DNA of 7,443 bases from Pseudomonadota bacterium. Lineage in GTDB: Bacteria; Pseudomonadota; Alphaproteobacteria; SMXQ01. Below are positions 1 to 5,959 of this stretch, in pieces. Position numbers and translations under genes: made by a program. How positions within the stretch are numbered: position 1 is the stretch's first letter; every line of letters starts with the position of its first letter. Where the stretch lies: NCBI GenBank assembly GCA_022562375.1, contig JADFPK010000082.1, positions 1-7,443 on the forward strand, written 5' to 3'. A model generated the notes under the pieces. That model ran no database searches, had not been told where the DNA came from, and saw only the letters and a list, made by a program, of their open reading frames with translations.

Positions 1-14
1 TGTCGCGAGCGACA
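1..14. repeat. Short inverted repeat just before the peroxidase gene
   Basis: Six-base arms TGTCGC and GCGACA are separated by the two bases GA, ending nine bases before the ATG of the peroxidase gene. It could be an operator half hidden by the window edge, or a small hairpin in the leader of the message. Because the window begins at its first base, whether the symmetry continues outward cannot be seen. A 6-bp palindrome can arise by chance in GC-rich DNA. Confidence 0.3.
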
Positions 15-23
15 CCACGAAAA

Positions 24-1085
24 ATGAAAATCAAACTCTCCGGACTAAGGAAGGCCGGCATCTGGCTCTTCCTCCCTCTCGCTTCCTTCGTCGTTGCGGC
101 AGGATCGCTGTGGCTCAATTTCGGAAATCAACCAGACTTGCGGGACGAAGCGGTATCTGGGGTGCAGACGGCGATGGCGAGGCCGGGCCTCGAGCTACGA
201 AGTGAACCGATCGTACCGATCCCTCGGCAGGTCGATCTTGACGAGCGTAAAATTGCCTTAGGTGAGCGGCTTTTCCATGACACAAGGCTCTCGCGTGACG
301 ACACCGTTGCCTGCGCAACCTGTCACGACCTCGCGAAGGGGGGCACGGATAGGCTGCCTCGCTCCCGAGGAATCGGCGGTGCCGTAGGCGCCGTGAACGC
401 ACCGACGGTTTTCAACAGCGGCTTCAGCTTCGTCCAATTTTGGGACGGCCGTGCCGCAACACTCGAAGAACAAATCGACGGACCGGTCCAGCACCCGAGC
501 GAAATGGGCTCCACCTGGCCCGGAATCATCGCGAAGCTCAACCAAGATCAGGCCTATGTGGCGGCGTTCGCGGAAATTTATGAAGGCGGCATTCAAAGCG
601 ACAACGTCAAGGACGCGATCGCCAATTACGAGCGCTCGCTGATCACCCCGAACTCACGGTTCGACAGGTTTTTGCTTGGCGACACCGATGCCATAACCGA
701 ACGAGAAAAGGCCGGTTACGAGTCGTTCAAATCTCTTGGATGCAGTTCCTGTCACAACGGAACCAATATAGGCACGAACATGTTTCAGAGGTTCGGCATC
801 TTCGGAGATTACTTCCGTGACCGCGGGGGTATCACGGAAGCCGATTTCGGGCGTTTCAACGTCACTGGCAAGGTTGAGGATCGCTTTGTTTTCAGGGTGC
901 CCTCGTTACGCAATATCGAGCTCACAGCGCCCTATTTCCACGACGGCTCGGCTCAAACTCTCGAACGGGCGGTCGAGATCATGGCGAAACATCAGCTCGG
1001 CCGTCCTCTCTCGAACGAACAAGCCCAATTGATCGTCGCTTTCCTGAAGACACTCACCGGCGAATATAGCGGGAATGTGCCATGA
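24..1085 (+). CDS. Di-heme cytochrome c peroxidase (CcpA/MauG superfamily), membrane-anchored or secreted
   Basis: Likely reduces hydrogen peroxide in the periplasm with electrons from c-type cytochromes. The 353-residue product begins with a basic start and a hydrophobic stretch (about residues 12-33) that would act as a signal anchor or signal peptide. Two heme-binding CXXCH motifs are present: CATCH at 97-101 and CSSCH at 240-244. Family blocks include GGTD (107-109 region), NAPTVFNSGF (125-134), QFWDGRAATLEEQ (138-150), HPSEMGS (157-163) and SLRNIELTAPYFHDG (304-318). Met320, in AVEIM, fits the axial Met of the electron-transfer heme in true peroxidases; MauG has Tyr there. The His that in Pseudomonas CcpA ligates the peroxidatic heme appears replaced by Ile117 on hand alignment. 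No strong ribosome site precedes the ATG, but the signal sequence makes this start sensible. The stop overlaps the next gene's start (ATGA), indicating an operon. Superfamily assignment is firm; substrate is inferred. Confidence 0.93.
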   Translation: MKIKLSGLRKAGIWLFLPLASFVVAAGSLWLNFGNQPDLRDEAVSGVQTAMARPGLELRSEPIVPIPRQVDLDERKIALGERLFHDTRLSRDDTVACATCHDLAKGGTDRLPRSRGIGGAVGAVNAPTVFNSGFSFVQFWDGRAATLEEQIDGPVQHPSEMGSTWPGIIAKLNQDQAYVAAFAEIYEGGIQSDNVKDAIANYERSLITPNSRFDRFLLGDTDAITEREKAGYESFKSLGCSSCHNGTNIGTNMFQRFGIFGDYFRDRGGITEADFGRFNVTGKVEDRFVFRVPSLRNIELTAPYFHDGSAQTLERAVEIMAKHQLGRPLSNEQAQLIVAFLKTLTGEYSGNVP

Positions 1086-2848
1086 CGGCACTTGGAGTGA
1101 AACAGGCCCTGGTCGTAGCGGTAGCGATCTCGATTCTGACGTTTTCGTACTTCAAGACGCAGACAGTTGACCCGGCCCGGCACAATCAGATCGTCGTTCG
1201 CTTAGGCGAGCTCAAACAACTGGATGCTACGCTCAACCAAGACATTCTCCAGGCCCGATCCCGGCTGTTCCACAACTATGATCCCCTGGTCGCTACGGCA
1301 ATACGCCAGCGGGAGCTGCTGCGGAGTCTCGAGCATGGACACTTCGCCATCTACGGTAAGGGGCAGGCGGATATCGACCGCCGATTCGAGGCTTACTCGA
1401 AGCTTCAAGTTGAACGTGTGGAGATTCTGGAGCGATTCAAGTCCAAGAACGCGATTCTCAAGAATTCCCTAAGTTATCTTCCGGTTGCAGCGGCGGAACT
1501 CGAGGCGAGAGCAAGAGAAGTCGGCGATCATGAAGCCTTTGCCGACGCGCTCGATGAGCTTGTGCGCGGCGTCCTGCTTTACAGCCTCCGCGGCGATGAA
1601 CAGCTGGAGTCTCACCTGCGGTCTAGGGTGAGAAACATCATAGAGATTTCCGCTAAACTTCCAGGTGAGCATCGCCTACAGGCTGAAACTGTCATGGCCC
1701 ACGCCAGCATCGCCCTTAAGTCCAGAGGCCAAGTTGACGGCCTGATCCAGAAACTCATGTCGATGCCTGCTGCCACGCTCGCCGATGACCTTTACCGGGC
1801 GTACATTGAAAATTTCGCTCGGTTACAGGAATCGGCGAACCGGTACCGTGTGCCCATGTACGCCCTTTCGGTAGGTCTGCTGGTCTATATCCTCTATGTG
1901 CTGGGCAAACTCAAGAGTGCTTCAGTCACCCTCGGCCAAGTCAATGAAAGTCTCAACGAACGAACAACCAAACTGGCCGAGACCAACGAGGAACTTAGAG
2001 GGGAGGTCACCGAGCGCAAGCGGGCCGAGCAGGCCTTGCAGCTGGCGATGAAGGAAGCGGTTGCCGCCAACCGCACCAAATCCGAGTTCCTCGCCAACAT
2101 GAGCCACGAGCTGCGCACCCCCCTCAACGCCATCATCGGTTTCTCCGACATGATAAAGGATGGCCTCGCCGGGCCGGCGGCCGATGACAAGTTCCTGGAA
2201 TACGTCCAACACATCAACGAATCCGGCTATCATCTGCTGAGCCTCATCAATGACATTCTGGACCTGTCGAAGATCGAGGCCGACAAACTCGAATTGGATG
2301 AGGAGGACATCGACACCACCGAGGTCATTCGGTCCTGCATTGTTCTGGTCAAGGAGCGTGCGGCGAATGGTGGGGTAACGCTCAAAATTGAGATTCCCCA
2401 AGAGCTGCCGGCTTTGCGTTTCGATGAACGCAAACTCAAGCAAATCCTGATCAATCTCCTGTCCAACGGGATCAAGTTCACCCCGCCCGGGGGCACGGTC
2501 ACGATCAAGACTTGGTGCCGGCCCGACAGCGGTTATGTCTTGCAGATCATCGACACCGGCATCGGCATCGCCCTCGAAGACATTCCGAAGGCTCTGGCGC
2601 CCTTCAGCCAGGTCGACAGCGAGCTTAGCCGCAAATACGAGGGCACCGGCCTCGGCCTGCCGCTGACCAAGTCCCTCGTCGAACTGCATGGCGGATCCTT
2701 GGACCTGCAAAGCACGGTCGGGGTCGGCACCACGGTGACGATCCGCTTGCCGGCCGAACGGATCGTCGCCGGCGAGGACGCCACCGAAAAAGACCAGCCG
2801 GCAGAAGCCGAGACGGCGGTGAACGTGGCCGAGCGCGGGATTCGGTAA
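1082..2848 (+). CDS. Membrane sensor histidine kinase with DAHL-like periplasmic domain
   Basis: A 588-residue sensor kinase that would autophosphorylate on His and pass the phosphate to a response regulator not present in this window. Order: transmembrane helix about 8-24; an all-helical periplasmic region about 25-255 whose opening (LNQDILQAR at 51-59, then NYDPLV at 65-70) resembles the DAHL sensor domain; second membrane helix about 257-275; coiled-coil linker about 278-335; HisKA with SHELRTPLNAIIGFSDM, phospho-acceptor His342; and HATPase_c with N-box (Asn458, Asn462), G1 DTGIGI (491-496) and G2 GTGLGL (521-526). The N-box reads SNGIKFT where SNAIKFT is usual. The tail of about 35 residues is acidic and carries no receiver domain. 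Its ATG overlaps the peroxidase stop, so the two are probably co-translated. The sensor half is lower in GC than the end of the gene. Kinase call is certain; the DAHL assignment is by pattern recall and the ligand is unknown. Confidence 0.93.
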   Translation: MTALGVKQALVVAVAISILTFSYFKTQTVDPARHNQIVVRLGELKQLDATLNQDILQARSRLFHNYDPLVATAIRQRELLRSLEHGHFAIYGKGQADIDRRFEAYSKLQVERVEILERFKSKNAILKNSLSYLPVAAAELEARAREVGDHEAFADALDELVRGVLLYSLRGDEQLESHLRSRVRNIIEISAKLPGEHRLQAETVMAHASIALKSRGQVDGLIQKLMSMPAATLADDLYRAYIENFARLQESANRYRVPMYALSVGLLVYILYVLGKLKSASVTLGQVNESLNERTTKLAETNEELRGEVTERKRAEQALQLAMKEAVAANRTKSEFLANMSHELRTPLNAIIGFSDMIKDGLAGPAADDKFLEYVQHINESGYHLLSLINDILDLSKIEADKLELDEEDIDTTEVIRSCIVLVKERAANGGVTLKIEIPQELPALRFDERKLKQILINLLSNGIKFTPPGGTVTIKTWCRPDSGYVLQIIDTGIGIALEDIPKALAPFSQVDSELSRKYEGTGLGLPLTKSLVELHGGSLDLQSTVGVGTTVTIRLPAERIVAGEDATEKDQPAEAETAVNVAERGIR

Positions 2849-2886
2849 AGAATTCCTAAACCTCTCAATCCTAACATGCGTCCCCG
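2849..2886. other. Gap between kinase and TPR gene, with paired TCCTAA
   Basis: This short AT-richer stretch holds TCCTAA at 2854-2859 and again at 2869-2874, fifteen bases apart. No convincing -35/-10 pair, ribosome binding site or terminator is visible. The TPR gene could be read through from the kinase gene or have its own promoter; the sequence does not decide. Confidence 0.3.
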
Positions 2887-4746
2887 ATGGGGGTCCGGCC
2901 GCGCCCAAGGCCGGGCGTACCGGTTCGCCGCCCTATCGAAGTTGGATCGGCAAAGCAAGGATCGGGACCGGCGAAGGTGAAAGCGGAGATCATCGAACAC
3001 TCCTCATCCGGTGGCGCCCCGCCGCCGACCGTAAGCGCGCCGGCGCCGGGCCTTCGCCGCGCCGAAGCGGCTCCGGCCGCGCAGGCGGGCAAGGACCTGA
3101 TCGAGACCGGGCTCGCCCACCATCGCTCGGGCGATCTCGCCAAGGCGGAGACGGCCTACAAGCGCCATTTGCGCAAGCACCCGCGCGATCCGGGCGCGCT
3201 CCAACTCCTCGGCCTCATCGCTCATGAGCGCGGCCGCACCTCACGCGCCCTGCAACTGATCGGCAAGGCGATCGCCGAGGCGCCCGGGGACGCCAACCTC
3301 CATCATGTCAAGGGTTACGTCCTGCAAGGCGCCGGCAGGCTCGAGGAAGCGGCCGAGAGCTACGCCCAGGCCCTTGCACTGATGCCGGACGCCGCGCTCA
3401 GCCACACCAACCTCGGCAACGTGCTCAAGGGCCTGGGGCGGTACGACGAGGCCGTGACCCACCACCGGCGCGCGGTTGCGATCGACCCCGCCTTCGCCGA
3501 GGCGTGGTCGAACCTCGGCTTGACCCACAAGGCCCGGCGCGATCGGGACGCGGCGTTCGAAAGCTTCGAAAGGGCGCTGGCGCTCAAGCCCGACAACGCC
3601 GAGTTTCATTACAACTTCGCCAACGCGCTTCTGATGAGCGGCCGGACGGCGGAAGCGGCCGAAAGCTTCGCCCGCACCGTCACCCTGGCGCCCGGCCATG
3701 TCCGCGCCCACGCCAATCTCGGCGTCGCGCTGAAGGAAGAAGGGCGGATGAACGATGCCATCGCCAGCCTACGCACGGCGATCGCGCTCGATCCCGCCTA
3801 TGCCGACGGCCATTGGAACCTGGGCCTGGCGCTGTTGCTTGACGGTCGGTTCGAGGAGGGCTGGCGGGAATATGAGTGGCGCCGGAAAATCCCCGAGATC
3901 GGCGTTCGTTCCTTCGATGCGCCGGCGTGGGACGGCGCGCCGTTCGAAGGCAAGACGCTGCTCATCCACGCCGAACAGGGCCTCGGCGATGCCCTGCAGT
4001 TCATCCGCTACGCACCGCTCGCCAAGGAGAAGGGCGGCACCGTCGTCTTCGAGTGCCCGGCGCCGTTGATGAAGATCGCCGAAAGCGCGCCCGGCATCGA
4101 CCGGCTGACCGCCCGGGGCGATGCGCCGGTGCCGTTCGATATCGAGATCCCGCTGATCAGCCTGCCGGCGGTGCTGGGAACCACCGCCGAAACCGTGCCG
4201 GCGGATATTCCCTACCTCGCCGCGGACGCGGCGTTGAGCGCAGCGTGGAAGGAGCGGCTCGGCGGCGGGTTCAACATCGGCATCGCCTGGCAGGGCAATC
4301 CTTCCTACAAGGCCGATGGGCGCCGCTCGATCCCGCTGGCGCATTTCGCCGCCCTCACCGGCATCGGCGGGCCTAAGTTCATCAGCCTGCAGAAGGGGCC
4401 TGGCGCCGAGCAGCTCCAGGGTTTCGCCGCGGGCTCGGCGATAACCGATCCGGGAGCGGATTTCGACGAGGCCAACGGCGCCTTCATGGATTCCGCCGCC
4501 GTGATCGCCAACCTCGATCTGGTGATCACCTCCGATTCCGCCATCGCGCACCTCGCCGGCGCGCTTGGCCGCGAGACCTGGATGGCGCTCCCCCACATAC
4601 CCGATTGGCGCTGGGGCCTGGAAGGCGAGACGACGCCCTGGTATCCGACCCTACGGCTCTTCCGCCAAAGCCGCGCCGGGGACTGGGACACGGTCTTCGC
4701 CCGCCTGGCCGAAGCGCTGGCGGCAAGGCTCGAGGCCGGGAATTAA
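2887..4746 (+). CDS. TPR-repeat protein with C-terminal GT-B glycosyltransferase-like domain
   Basis: A soluble protein of up to 619 residues. After a Pro/Ala/Arg-rich start, about eight 34-residue TPR units run from about 69 to 333, with typical endings such as AVAIDP, ALALKP and AIALDP. A C-terminal domain (about 356-615) resembles the glycosyltransferase family 9 / O-GlcNAc-transferase-like fold: EQGLGDALQFIRYAPLA (363-379), GIAWQGNP (465-472), SIPLAHF (481-487), SDSAIAHLAGALG (549-561), DWRWG (573-577), PWYP (584-587) and LFRQ (591-594). Such proteins are common in Alphaproteobacteria and are thought to glycosylate proteins or cell-surface material, but the acceptor is unknown. The start is uncertain: ATG 2887 gives a 30-residue Pro/Arg-rich leader, while in-frame GTG 2977 would begin VKAEIIEH. 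Neither has a strong ribosome site. It is markedly more GC-rich than the two genes before it and converges on the aquaporin gene with a 12-base gap. Confidence 0.88.
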   Translation: MGVRPRPRPGVPVRRPIEVGSAKQGSGPAKVKAEIIEHSSSGGAPPPTVSAPAPGLRRAEAAPAAQAGKDLIETGLAHHRSGDLAKAETAYKRHLRKHPRDPGALQLLGLIAHERGRTSRALQLIGKAIAEAPGDANLHHVKGYVLQGAGRLEEAAESYAQALALMPDAALSHTNLGNVLKGLGRYDEAVTHHRRAVAIDPAFAEAWSNLGLTHKARRDRDAAFESFERALALKPDNAEFHYNFANALLMSGRTAEAAESFARTVTLAPGHVRAHANLGVALKEEGRMNDAIASLRTAIALDPAYADGHWNLGLALLLDGRFEEGWREYEWRRKIPEIGVRSFDAPAWDGAPFEGKTLLIHAEQGLGDALQFIRYAPLAKEKGGTVVFECPAPLMKIAESAPGIDRLTARGDAPVPFDIEIPLISLPAVLGTTAETVPADIPYLAADAALSAAWKERLGGGFNIGIAWQGNPSYKADGRRSIPLAHFAALTGIGGPKFISLQKGPGAEQLQGFAAGSAITDPGADFDEANGAFMDSAAVIANLDLVITSDSAIAHLAGALGRETWMALPHIPDWRWGLEGETTPWYPTLRLFRQSRAGDWDTVFARLAEALAARLEAGN

Positions 4747-4758
4747 GGGGGCGCCTGC

Positions 4759-5460
4759 TCATTCTTCCGAAGCGTCGGCCAGGGTCGGCGGGGACCGCAG
4801 CAGCCAGCCGAACAGGATCGTCGCCGTCACGGCGCCAACCAGCTCGGCCACGATAAAGGCGGGGGCGTGGCCGGGTTGGATGCCGGTGAAGGTATCGGTG
4901 AAAGCCCGCGCGATGGCAACCGCCGGATTGGCGAACGAGGTGGAGGCGGTAAACCAGTAGCCGGCGGAAATGAACAGCCCGACGGCATAGGGCACGGCGT
5001 CGGGACGAAATCGCAGCGTGCCAAGGATCGCCGCGACGAGGCCGAAGGTGGCGATGGCTTCCGATAACCACTGGCTGGGCCCGGCCCGCGCGTTTTGCGA
5101 AATCTGGACGATGGGCAACTCGAACATGACATGGGCCGCGATGACGCCAATGAGGCCACCCAACACCTGGACGGTCACGTAAAGCAGGGCGGTGGCGAAG
5201 GCGATCTCGCGCCTGATGAAAAATGCGAGCGTCACCGCCGGGTTGAAATGGCCGCCGGATATGGGGCCGAAAATGAGGATCAAGACGACCAAGATCGCCC
5301 CTGTCGCCAGCGTGTTGGCAAGGAGCGCCAGGGCCATGTTGCCGTCGGCCAGTCTCTCCGCCATGATGCCGGAACCGACGACCGTCGCCAGAAGGATCGC
5401 GGTTCCCAGCGATTCCGCGACCAGGCGGCGGGCGATGCTAAACGGTTCCTTGTCGTTCAT
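4759..5460 (-). CDS. aqpS: AqpS-like aquaglyceroporin (MIP family) in an arsR-linked pair
   Basis: A membrane channel of 233 residues, a normal MIP length, with about six hydrophobic helices. The two pore motifs are HFNPAVT (71-77, NPA at 73-75) and FANPAVAIAR (176-185, NPA at 178-180). The residue right after the second NPA, normally the selectivity-filter Arg, is Val181; the next Arg is Arg185. From memory, Sinorhizobium meliloti AqpS has Val at this place and moves arsenite and methylated arsenicals. The gene follows an ArsR-type repressor on the same strand by about 80 bases, as in the rhizobial arsR-aqpS-arsC-arsH operon, which supports a role in letting arsenite or methylarsenicals pass the inner membrane. 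An upstream TTG at 5466 is in frame, but the ribosome site at 5468-5474 sits 7 bases before ATG 5460 and almost touches the TTG, so the ATG is chosen. No arsC or arsH follows. Glycerol or another small uncharged solute remains possible. Confidence 0.9.
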   Translation of the reverse strand: MNDKEPFSIARRLVAESLGTAILLATVVGSGIMAERLADGNMALALLANTLATGAILVVLILIFGPISGGHFNPAVTLAFFIRREIAFATALLYVTVQVLGGLIGVIAAHVMFELPIVQISQNARAGPSQWLSEAIATFGLVAAILGTLRFRPDAVPYAVGLFISAGYWFTASTSFANPAVAIARAFTDTFTGIQPGHAPAFIVAELVGAVTATILFGWLLRSPPTLADASEE

Positions 5461-5467
5461 GTCCAAT

Positions 5468-5474
5468 CTTCCCT
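5468..5474 (-). promoter_or_regulatory. Ribosome binding site deciding the aqpS start
   Basis: On the minus strand the sequence AGGGAAG lies 7 bases before the ATG at 5460, a near-ideal distance. It is only one base from the in-frame TTG at 5466, which argues against that longer start. The spacing is read directly from the sequence; use of the site is inferred. Confidence 0.65.
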
Positions 5475-5539
5475 TGGTGCTTGAAGCGATCCACCGATAA
5501 CCGATGGCGCCGTCCCACCCCGGGCCGGGCCCATCGCCG

Positions 5540-5917
5540 TCATCGTCGCTTAGGTTTATTTGCGGGGGGTTTATTTGCGGCGGTTCCCTTGCCGGCGTCG
5601 TTGCCGACGATCAGGCCACCGCATATTTCCGGATGGCCGTCGCAGCAATCCTCGGTGAGAAACGTCAGCACGCGACGAGTCCCATCGATGTCCGCCGCAT
5701 AGATGATCCGGCGTCGGTCCCGCCAGGATTTGATAAGACCCGCCCGCTCCAACTGGCCCAGGTGAAACGAGAGACTGGACGGCGGCACCGCCAGCCGGTG
5801 GGCGATGTCCCCCGCCGACATCCCTGCCGGACCCTTTCGGATCAACATCGAGAACACCTGCAGCCGATGTTCATGGGCAAGGGCGCCGAACGCCGATATG
5901 GCGGCCGCTTTGATCAT
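5540..5917 (-). CDS. arsR: ArsR-family metalloid-responsive repressor
   Basis: A winged-helix repressor of 125 residues that should bind its operator as a dimer and release it on binding arsenite or antimonite. The core matches the family: ALAHEHRLQVFSMLI (12-26), helix-turn-helix about 33-56 with GDIAHRLAVPPSSLSFHLGQL, and the wing about 62-75. It lacks the ELCVCDLC motif of the E. coli type. Instead, near the end of the core it has Cys91-Cys92 and Cys98 (DCCDGHPEIC), the same CC-N5-C spacing I recall for the arsenite site of Acidithiobacillus ferrooxidans ArsR (Cys95/96/102). The last 25 residues form a Lys/Pro/Asn tail partly made by a 15-bp duplication. It is first in a likely operon with the aquaporin gene and begins 42 bases after the HAD gene stop. 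A palindrome in the promoter suggests autoregulation. The family is sure; arsenic rather than another soft metal is likely from the cysteine pattern and the aqpS neighbour. Confidence 0.92.
   Translation of the reverse strand: MIKAAAISAFGALAHEHRLQVFSMLIRKGPAGMSAGDIAHRLAVPPSSLSFHLGQLERAGLIKSWRDRRRIIYAADIDGTRRVLTFLTEDCCDGHPEICGGLIVGNDAGKGTAANKPPANKPKRR
5553..5582 (-). repeat. 15-bp tandem duplication in the arsR tail
   Basis: Two adjacent 15-base units (5553-5567 and 5568-5582), each beginning GGTTTATTTGCGG on the plus strand, match at 14 of 15 bases. Being a multiple of three, the duplication keeps the frame and encodes the repeated Asn-Lys-Pro pattern (NKPPANKPK) in the ArsR C-terminus. It probably arose by slippage. 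Confidence 0.85.
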
Positions 5918-5923
5918 ATTTCG

Positions 5924-5952
5924 AGATTATTCGAATATTCGAATTATGGCAA
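5924..5952 (-). promoter_or_regulatory. Probable arsR-aqpS promoter
   Basis: Read on the minus strand, TTGCCA (5952-5947, five of six matches to TTGACA) and TAATCT (5929-5924, three of six matches to TATAAT) are separated by exactly 17 bases. The spacer is filled by the palindromic operator. Transcription would start about 6-7 bases past the -10, at or next to the arsR ATG, and no Shine-Dalgarno is present, so the message may be leaderless. The -35 lies 7 bases past the HAD stop codon. The -10 is weak, so this is a prediction. Confidence 0.55.
5929..5944. promoter_or_regulatory. Perfect 16-bp palindrome, probable ArsR operator
   Basis: ATTCGAATATTCGAAT is a perfect palindrome; the symmetry continues to 5926-5947 with one mismatched pair. 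A third TTCGA lies next to it at 5920-5924, so TTCGA occurs three times starting at 5920, 5930 and 5938. Its AT-richness stands out from the GC-rich surroundings. It lies 12 bases before the arsR start, between the predicted -35 and -10, the expected place for a repressor that blocks polymerase. ArsR-family operators are usually AT-rich inverted repeats of this size. Binding is inferred. Confidence 0.75.
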
Positions 5953-5959
5953 GCGGCCT

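Noticed and set aside
24..1085. Identification of the di-heme protein as MauG
   Set aside because: Met320 occupies the position where MauG has Tyr, and no methylamine dehydrogenase genes are nearby; the peroxidase call fits better.
2854..2874. TCCTAA pair as a CtrA binding site
   Set aside because: CtrA sites are TTAA-N7-TTAA, with starts 11 bases apart. Here the repeats are CTAA types 15 bases apart, so the match is too poor.
1922..2908. A 328-codon minus-strand open frame opposite the histidine kinase
   Set aside because: It is a high-GC antisense shadow. The plus-strand frame carries a full HisKA/HATPase domain set, and the antisense protein has no recognisable motif.
3769..4596. A 275-codon minus-strand open frame opposite the TPR/glycosyltransferase gene
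   Set aside because: It is Arg/Gly-rich with no domain, and it lies opposite a well-supported coding frame.
4747..4758. A terminator between the convergent TPR and aqpS genes
   Set aside because: Only 12 bases separate the genes, and no hairpin with a T-run is visible in or next to the gap.
5502..5536. Inverted repeat CGATGG/CCATCG between arsR and aqpS as a terminator
   Set aside because: The loop is 23 bases and no T-run follows. It could fold further through GC-rich inner pairs, but nothing marks it as an intrinsic terminator.
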